DNA of 64,000 nucleotides from Silurus meridionalis. Its lineage: Eukaryota; Chordata; Actinopteri; Siluriformes; Siluridae. Position 1 is the first letter of the stretch, and every line of letters begins with the position of its first letter. Below are positions 56,610 to 64,000 of the stretch, in pieces. A program made the position numbers and the translations under genes. The DNA lies in the NCBI RefSeq assembly GCF_014805685.1, contig NC_060900.1:7837450-7901449 (forward strand), read 5' to 3'. The notes below the pieces were generated by a model. It made no database searches. It had not been told where the DNA came from and saw nothing but the letters and a program-made list of their open reading frames with translations.

Positions 56610-57520
56610 TATTGTGAAATCAGTTGTTCCTTTTTATGGTGGATGTCCTGCATCATTAATAAACAAGCTTCAGTTAGTTCAGAATGTGGCAGCCAGAGTT
56701 CTTACAAGGTCAAGAAAATATGATCACCCCCAGAGTTTTGAGATCTCAGGGAGCGTGGCGTCTTTTAACACGCTACAATCCGCCACGCTCCCTGAGATCT
56801 CAAAACTCTGGACTTCTAGTAGTTCCTAGAATAGCGAAGTCCACTAAAGGCGGTAGATCATTCTCACATTTAGCTCCTAAACTCTGGAACAGTCTTGCTG
56901 ACAGTGTTCGGGGCTCAGACACACTCTCCCAGTTTAAGTGCAGATTAAAAACGTATCTTTTTAGCAAAGCCTACACATAACATACGTCTCACATCATAAC
57001 CTTGTGCTCCAAAACATCTGATCACATGCACATTATCAACTTGTGCTGTTAATATCGTGAACAGCAGCTACGCTAATTTCTCTCCACTGCTTCTCTTTCT
57101 CTCCCCATCCCGAGGCATCCTGAGGTTTGGCCAGCTCCAGTCATGTCCCACCTCATGAAGATTATGAAGAAGTATATGCTGACCTCGCAAAAACCATAAA
57201 GACTGTATAAGACTGTAGAAAGAACATTACTTATAATCTTATACTCCAGTACTCATGTTAGTTCTCACTCTCCAGTGTTCTATATTGTTGAAAGATTTAT
57301 GATCAAACTCTTTGTCACCCAAATGAGGATGGGTTCCCCTTTTGAGTCTGGTTCCACCCAAGGATTCTTCCTCATAACATCTAAGAGAGTTTTTCCTTGA
57401 CACAGTCTGCCCATCAGGGATAAATACACACCATTCACCTTGACTGTTGATTTCTGTAAAGCTGCTTTGAGACAATGTCTGTTGTAAAAAGCGCTATAGA
57501 AATAAACTTGACTTGACTGA
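56610..57520 (+). mobile_element. L2/Rex-like LINE, 5'-truncated with internal deletion
   Basis: The frame 'LQLVQNVAARVLTRSRKYDH' (56672-56730) is the C-terminal part of a LINE reverse-transcriptase ORF, followed after a rearranged stretch by PPRSLRSQNSGLLVVPRI and SFSHLAPKLWNSLADSVRGS (56796-56905), and RLKTYLFSKAY. The 3' UTR (57280-57480) carries 'gctgctttgagacaatgtct' and ends in an ACTTGACTTGACTG-like tail near 57520. A second 3' end, inverted, is at 50936, and a small piece is at 26065-26105. Confidence 0.8.
56730..56811. repeat. Perfect 31-nt inverted repeat in the LINE fragment
   Basis: The arms 56730-56760 and 56781-56811 are exact reverse complements (start CCAGAGTTTTGAGATCTCAG), separated by a 20-nt loop. 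The arm on the right is native LINE sequence; the left arm replaces the expected LINE segment. Confidence 0.95.
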
Positions 57521-59650
57521 CTTGATTTACGAGGATAGAAATTTACATGGTCAAGCAGACAGCAATCCACCAATCAGGGTGGAGCGTGCGCTCTGTTTTG
57601 AACTCGTTTTGATTGGTGCTTGCTGGCATCTACTTAACTCCAACATAGAGTTCAGCGTCAGTTCAACAGCAAGCAGAACATTTAGAGACTTATAAATAAT
57701 GAAAGAAACTACTGACTCGAACTTGCCACAGCATCATGGCCTTATTTGTGTTTTTATTTTTTTGTAAATAGTCGAAAATATGGTTTTAGGCTCATGATCA
57801 TTTTGATTATTAAAAGATATTAGTTTTTAAATAATTAATATAATTCTATTAATAGATTGTTGTGCAACATTAGTAGAGTAACATTAGAGTCTTTTCACAT
57901 AAACTGAGTTGATTCAGTAAGAGTCTTGAGACAAAAATGATAATAAAAATATTATAGCCATAATAAATCATAGTACTTTGGATACTTTGGCATTTTTGCT
58001 TTTACTGGAGTTTTTACTGGGGTAATATTATACCTAGTGTATCTCTACCCAAGTACATGGTTTGTGTATTTTGTACAGCAATGCACGTGAGCAGTTAAGT
58101 TAAGGGCATTGTGCAAGGGCCCAACAGCGGTAGCTTTGTAGGGCTGAATTTTGAACTAATGACCATCCAAGCAGAAGTCTAACATCTTAACCACTGAGCT
58201 ACCACTTCCCAAATAATGCAAAAAATGCACATGACTTGCTAAAGACTTGTGGAGTCTTCCAGGATATGTCATAGGGCTGAGTGTGTTTAAGTAACAGCTA
58301 AAGGTTATGTAACACGACTACAGTGTACGTTAAAATATAAGTAGGATAGCTTATAAAAAGGTATATTTTAGGTATGGGATGTTAAATGGATTGAGACATT
58401 ACCACAATTAAAACATGTTGTGATAGTAGCCCTATGGTTGAGCTTTTCAGCCTGACAAAGTCAAGTAATACAAGAAATGCTGAAAACATGAGCCAGTTGA
58501 GGGCACACACTTTTCACTTGGACTCCTTTCACTTAATGAAACTTTCTGTTTGTCATGTGGCGTCCTAGTTTCACTTTATTTAGTAAGCGTTTCAGTGACT
58601 GTGTTGTTGATAAAATGTATAATGTAAAATGTAAATTATTTTTATCCATAACATTTTAAAATAACGTGAGAACATTTGAATTTTTAATAATAAAACAGCA
58701 TGTTTAGGTTGACCACAAGTTTACTGATATTTCAAAACAATATTTACAAATTTTGGATTTGCTTGTATGGAAAATTTCACTGTATACTACTATTTATTAG
58801 AGGAATGCATTTTTTGTACATTTGTGGTGGGACCAAAAAAAAATATCCACTCTACTTTAGGGCTTTATAAGTCAGAAGCAGTAGTTTGTAGTCTATTCGA
58901 AATGTAACAGGAAGCCAGTGCATTGATGATAAGACCAAAAAAATATCCACTCTACTAGTAAAAATATCCATTAGTTTTTAAAAAGAATTCATAGACAATT
59001 TATGTTTTAAAGCAAATAATCAGAATTATATATAATTTCCTTGAACTATGGTTATGGCAAACAAGGGCAATGTGTAAGTGTATCTACAAAGTCCCATACC
59101 ATTTCTACTATAGGATATTTCGTAAAAGATGAAACAGAGTTGATTGTTCTAAATACTAGTCTATAAAGTGCATTGCAGCTCTTGCAAATTACAAATGTGC
59201 ACACACCATGGTAAACGTGTTTCCAGTGCAAATATATTTGGGATTTTTTGGGGGAATGTTGTTTTGCTGAGACCTGGCAACCCCATGTTCATGCATTTCA
59301 TTTTCATTGTATAATCCTGTTTCTAATACTTTCTAGTAGATGTCTGTTTTGTTTATTATAACATTTATTTACATTTGGTTTGGCCTTTTGGGTTTGATCT
59401 ACATTCCCAGCGGCTTTTGAATCGGTATATATAAAATATGTATTCACTACTTCTCTAAAAATGTGCTTTAATGATTGCGCTTCATGAAAGCAGTTCAATT
59501 CTCTTGTGTCCACTGGTGGCCTTTGTGGTAAACAGTGTACTAGTGACATTGTGTTTTTCTCATCTGATATTGTGTTCGTTGAATCATATACCCACTATTC
59601 AAGTGTGATAATTACTAGAATCAGTATATCTAATACACAAATGATTACAA
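57521..59650. other. Intergenic sequence with small repeat fragments
   Basis: Contains an inverted SINE piece (58085-58210) and a partly doubled phrase 'aatatccactctact' at 58846 and 58944. 'aacaggaagccagtg' at 58907 resembles a LINE 3' UTR. No gene recognised. Confidence 0.4.
58085..58210 (-). mobile_element. SINE fragment, inverted
   Basis: The minus-strand reading gives a tRNA-like head ('gtggtagctcagtggttaag' with 'atgttaga') followed by 'ggcccttgcacaatgccctt'. It matches the SINE family at 23225. Confidence 0.65.
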
Positions 59651-59654
59651 TTTA

Positions 59655-61406
59655 CAGGTGCATCTCAATAAATTAGAATGTCATTAAAAAGTTTCTCGTA
59701 TATTATATAGATTTATCACACTGATATATTTCAAGTGTTTATTTCTTTTATTTTTGATGATTATGGACAAGTATGGACAGGATTAGAAAGGAGTTTATTA
59801 GAGGGACAGCGCATGTAGGACATTTTGGAGACTAGGTGAGGGAGGTGAGATTGAGATGGTTTGGACATGTGCAGAGGAGGGACATGGGGTATATCAGTAG
59901 AAGAATGCTGTGGATGGAGCCACCAGGAATGAGGAAAATAGGAAGGCCAAGGAGGAGGTTCATGAATGTGGTGAGGGAAGACATGCAGGTAGTTGGTTCG
60001 AAAGAGGCAGATGTAGAGGACAGGGGGGTATGGAGAAGGATGATCCACTGTGGCGACCCCTAATGGGAGAAGCAGAAAGAAGAAGAAGAAGAAGAATTTT
60101 GATGATTATGGCTTACAGCTAATGAAAACTCAAAATTCAGTATCTCAGAAAATATGAATATTGTGAAAAAGTTCAATATTGGATACTTGTGGTGTCACAC
60201 TCTAATCAGCTAATTAAATCCAAATTTTTCCTAAGCCTGTAATGGTGTCTCAGTCTGGTTTAGTCTACACAATCATGGGGGAAGACTGCTGACTTCACAG
60301 TTGTCCAAAAGATGATCATTGACACCCTGCACATGTATCCAAGCGCATTAATGAAAAGCTGAATGAAAAGAAAAAATGTGGCAGAAAAAGTTGAAACGAA
60401 GCCCATTCAAGAATTTGGGGAAGATTCACAAAGAGTGGACTGCAACTGGAGTCAGTGTTATAAGACACCACACACAGACGTATCCATGAGCTACAACTGA
60501 CACATTCCTTGTGTCAAGCCACTCCTGAACCAGGGACACGTCAGAGGTCTCTTACCTGGGAAAAGGACAAAAAGGACTGGGCTGTTGCTTAGTTGGCCAA
60601 AGTAGTCTTTTCAGATGAAAGAAAATAAAATTTCTCAAGGTCCCAGAGTCTGGAAGAAAAGAGGAGAGGCACAGATTCCAAGTTGCTTGAGGTCCAGTGT
60701 AAGGTTTACACAGTCAGTGGTGGTTTGGGGAGTCATGTCATCTGCTGGTGTTGGTCCACTGTGTTTTATCAAGTCCAAGGTCAGCAGAGCCGTCCACCAG
60801 GAGGTTTTAGAGCACTACATGCTTCCCTCTGCTGACCAGCTTTATGGAGATGCTGATTTCATTTTCCAGCAGGATTTGGCACCTGCCCACACTGCCAAAA
60901 TCACCAAAAGTTGGTTGAATGACCATATTGTTGGTGTGCTTTACTTGCCAGCAATCTCACCAGACCTGAACCCCATAAAGAATCTATTGAGTATTGTCAA
61001 GAGGAAAATGAGAAACAAGAGACCAAAAAATGCAAATGAGCTGAAGGCCACTGTCAAAAAAACCTGGGCTTCCATACCACCTCAGCAGTGCCCCAGACTG
61101 ATCACCTCCATGCCACGCTGAACTGAGGCAGCAATTAATGCAAAAGGAGCCCCTACCAAGTATTGAGTACATATAAAGTAAATGAACAGACTTTCCAGAA
61201 GGCCAACAATTCACTAAAAATTTTGTTTTTTTATGTCTTATGAGGTATTCTAATTTTTGGAGATGGTGGGTTTTTGTTAAATGTGAGCCAAAATCATCAA
61301 CATTAAAAGAAATAAACACTTGAATACATCAGTCTGTGTGTGATAAATCTATTTAATATATAAGTTTCACATTTTTATGGTATTGTAATTTATTGAGATG
61401 CACTTG
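59655..61406 (+). mobile_element. Tc1/mariner-type transposon interrupted by a LINE
   Basis: TA-flanked element (59653-59654, 61407-61408) with ends CAGGTGCATCTCAATAAATT and the inverted AATTTATTGAGATGCACTTG. Without the LINE and its duplicated site it is about 1.4 kb. The open frame 60615-61121 encodes the catalytic domain: QSVVVWGVMSSAG, FQQDLAPAHTAK and LPAISPDLNPIKNLLSIVKR. Just upstream, a broken frame gives SDERK (first Asp, near 60611). The third catalytic residue is changed from Glu to Lys (PIKNLL instead of PIENLW), so the enzyme is inactive. The N-terminal half is disrupted by stops and the LINE. Confidence 0.88.
59767..60096 (+). mobile_element. 5'-truncated RTE-like LINE inserted in the transposon
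   Basis: A 330-bp insertion encoding the C-terminus of the LINE ORF (EVRLRWFGHVQRRDMGYISR, RMLWMEPPGMRKIGRPRRRF, MNVVREDMQVVG, WRRMIHCGDP), then 'taatgggagaagcagaaaga' and an (AAG)n tail. It is flanked by exact 15-nt target duplications TTTTGATGATTATGG (59752-59766 and 60097-60111). One in-frame stop (after HFGD) interrupts the ORF. Same family as 18440-19235. Confidence 0.93.
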
Positions 61407-61409
61407 TAT

Positions 61410-62450
61410 TCGTTATTTGAGTGTTGTACACACTAGATAAATACACACACATTGAGTACAGTGAGATTGTTATGCACCTTAGACACACAAACAGACACAT
61501 TGCCAAAGTGCCAAATGCCAAAGTCTGTAAGATACCATAGGGAAGTAAATAAGACCTTGTTTCGGATGGTTCACAATGAGACTGTGTTCAAAAATAGGAC
61601 TGTGTGCCAAATGCATAAAAAAGATGTTTTCCACCACCATTATGTTTGCAGTAAAGGTTGGTGTTACATAAGAAGGAATATAATGACCAGACACAGAATG
61701 TGTCTTTGGGTTCTTCCTGGAAAGACCTGGCTTTTGTTTGCTTGAAAAAGGCACATTTTTGGCAACACAACCCTGAATTCTGAAAAAAACCTCTTGCTTT
61801 TGTTTGCCATTTTAACTTATTTATTTAATTTTTTCTGCATTTGAAGGACCACATATAATTATTTTGTTTTTATTAATACTTTTTTATATTTCAGCCTATT
61901 GATGACAGCAAGTGATCGCTGATGCACTTTCAAATGCCACACATGAAACCAACTCCACTGTGTTATGAAAATATTGTGTCAGTCTCACCTTCTCACCTTC
62001 AAAATAGACCATTAGGGAAGTACATGTGCCCATCAACAATCTGGTGCTCTCTGAAAAAGCCTCTTCTCCACAACAGGCTAAACAGAAGTATGTCCAGTCC
62101 CCAGATAGTGGCAGGTTCTATCTCATATACTTTATACCTGTAGGTGGAGACTCTAAGTGCCTAAGTGAGTATCACCAGCAAGACCACAAAAATAACGATT
62201 TCTTTAAATTCCTGCAATGACCTGCATATTCCCTGTAGGGGACGTCCTTACAGAGAAAATTAGTCTGAGTGTGCAAAAGAGTGTTTAGTTCCTTTAAGGC
62301 TGCAATAATGGCAGAGATGTGCAGGACAAAGTACCTACATAATGTTTCCAGAAGAGAGTCCAAGCTAAATAGAGTGACGTGGATAATGTGTAATATTGAA
62401 TTGGATGGAAATGTAAGTCGAAATCATATTGATCACAATATAAGAGGAAA

Positions 62451-62509
<59 letters not shown>

Positions 62510-62950
62510 ATAATGACCAATTTGAAAGATTAATGTGGCAGATAAATATTTAAATGATAAATATTAAAAATATTAAACAAAATGAGGTGTTCATTTGCTA
62601 TTTAATTTTCTATTCTTTCAAACAAAAATGTAAAAAATATCTATTTGGGGTTAAATTCTTTATTGAGGATATCAAATTATAGTTGTATGAATATTATTAG
62701 TATTTTGAGACACAGTAAAAACCTGTTAACTTACAACAATCCTCGTAAAAAAATAAATTATGTTCTGTTACTTTTTGTTTGCATGATTGTCATCTGCTTC
62801 ACCTAATACATAATTTATTACATAATTATTTTTTTTTAATTTCAGGATCACCTGCAAAATACAATTATTACTTTCAAGCTTATCCTTTTAAAATGCTATC
62901 CTCCACCTTGACATTGGTTTCCAAGTGAAACAAGTATATATACATGTATT
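61410..62950. other. Intergenic sequence, one possible exon-like stretch
   Basis: No recognised gene. An AG acceptor-like site at about 61894 is followed by sequence open in one frame near 62026-62155 (includes VLSEKASSPQQAKQKYVQSP). It lacks homology I recognise and is not called. A run of A followed by (TA)n lies at 62449-62504. Confidence 0.3.
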
Positions 62951-62953
62951 TAA

Positions 62954-62954
<1 letters not shown>

Positions 62955-63047
<93 letters not shown>
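62955..63047. repeat. Poly-A/(TA)n microsatellite
   Basis: An A run (62955-62972) followed by about 37 TA units, directly beside the Tc1-like element at 63061. Confidence 0.93.
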
Positions 63048-63049
<2 letters not shown>

Positions 63050-63060
63050 TATATACAGTA

Positions 63061-63599
63061 CAGACCAGAAGTTTGTACACAACTTCTCATTCAAAGAGTT
63101 TTCTTTATTTTCATGACTATGAAAATTGTAGATTCACACTGAAGGCATCAAAACTATGAATTAACACGTGGAATTATATATGGAATTATATACATAACAA
63201 AAAAGTGTGAAACAACTGAAAAATGTCATATTCTAGGTTCTTCAAAGTAGCCACCTTTTGCTTTGATTACTGCTTTGCACACTCTTGGCATTCTCTTGAT
63301 GAGCTTCAAGAAGTAGTCACCTGAAATGGTCTTCCAACAGTCTTGAAGGAGTTCCCAGAGAGATGCTTGGCACTTGTTGGCCTTTTTGCCTTCACTCTGT
63401 GGTCCAGCTCACCCCTAAACCATCTCGATTGGGTTCAGGTCCGGTGACTGTGGAGGCCAGGTCATCTGGCGCAGCACCCCATCACTCTCCTTCTTGGTCA
63501 AATAGCCCTTGATGCCTTCAGTGTGACTCTACAATTTTCATAGTCATGAAAATAAAGAAGACTCTTTAAATGAGAAGGTGTGTCCAAACTTTTGGTCTG
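63061..63599 (-). mobile_element. Non-autonomous Tc1-like element with ~95-nt inverted repeats
   Basis: Ends CAGACCAGAAGTTTGTACAC and the inverted GTGTCCAAACTTTTGGTCTG, TA-flanked (63059-63060, 63600-63601). The inverted arms extend about 95 nt and include 'tttcatgactatgaaaattg' in opposite orientations. The minus strand keeps only the transposase C-terminus (SPDLNPIEM, then GELLQDCWKTISGDYFLKLI-like and PRVCKAVIKAKGGYFEE). A 539-bp internal-deletion derivative. Confidence 0.88.
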
Positions 63600-63644
63600 T
63601 ACTGTATATATATATATATATAAATGTATACGCACACACATACA

Positions 63645-64000
63645 CAGGTGCATCTTAATAAAATAGAATGACGTGGACAATTTCATTTATTTTAGTAATT
63701 CAACTCAAATGTTAACCTTAAGTCTTAGGTTCTTTTAATTTTGAAGATTTTGGCTCACATTCAACAAAAACCCACCAATTCACTCAACATTCAATCTCAA
63801 CAAATTAGAATACTACAGAAGACCAATCAAAAAAACATTTTTAGTGAATTGTTGGCTTTTTGGAAAGTCTGTACATTTACTGTATATGTACTCAATACTT
63901 GGTAGGGGCTCCTTTTATTTTTTTAATTACTGCCTCAATTCGGCGTGGCGGTGATCAGTCTGTGGCACTGCTGAGGTGGTATGGAAGCCCAGATTTCTTT
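63645..64000 (-). mobile_element. Tc1/mariner-type transposon running off the window
   Basis: Starts CAGGTGCATCTTAATAAAAT, the same end as the element at 59655, but inverted. At 63905-64000 the minus strand encodes KEIWASIPPQQCHRLITATP followed by RRIEAVIKK and KGAPTKY, the transposase C-terminus. The element continues beyond 64000. Confidence 0.85.

Overview
This is vertebrate nuclear DNA, most likely from a teleost fish. Coding sequence is split into short exons with GT..AG introns. The introns and spacers are packed with Tc1-like transposons, hAT-type MITEs, tRNA-derived SINEs, 5'-truncated LINEs and long AT, CA and GA microsatellites. The density of Tc1 copies would fit a catfish-like genome, but that is an inference from repeat content only.

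Three protein-coding genes can be assembled exon by exon, each with an uninterrupted frame. (1) cdk11b (minus strand, CDS 16469 to 1187, 18 coding exons, 789 codons plus stop) encodes the PITSLRE cyclin-dependent kinase; its untranslated first exon and ETS-bearing promoter lie near 17950-18030. (2) slc35e2 (minus strand, CDS 38440 to 22294, 8 coding exons, 389 codons plus stop) encodes a nucleotide-sugar/triose-phosphate-transporter-family membrane protein. These two genes are also neighbours in human 1p36.33 (CDK11B-SLC35E2B), so the linkage is old. (3) A plus-strand gene I cannot name (CDS 45158 to 54140, 9 exons, 336 codons plus stop) encodes a protein with about eight membrane segments and an N-terminal acidic dileucine motif. 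It appears to share a divergent promoter region (about 44.4-45.2 kb) with slc35e2.

Layout: 1-940 downstream flank of cdk11b; 0.94-18.0 kb cdk11b, with transposon fossils in its long introns; 18.1-20.4 kb spacer with a rearranged LINE and Tc1 remnants; 20.4-22.3 kb probable slc35e2 3' UTR; 22.3-44.7 kb slc35e2, whose introns hold hAT, mariner, Tc1 and SINE insertions and a 1.1 kb AT-rich palindromic and duplicated block; 45.0-54.1 kb the unnamed membrane-protein gene; 54.1-64.0 kb a gene-poor repeat region containing a Tc1-type element split by a LINE, a short non-autonomous Tc1 derivative, and the start of another Tc1-type copy that runs off the window.

The three genes are unlikely to work in one pathway: CDK11 acts in nuclear transcription, splicing and mitosis, while the other two are membrane proteins. 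The strongest biological points are the loss of the AUG used for the p58 CDK11 isoform in human, the unrecognised membrane protein, a SINE whose 3' end matches a LINE tail in the same window, and several dated insertions with clear target-site duplications.
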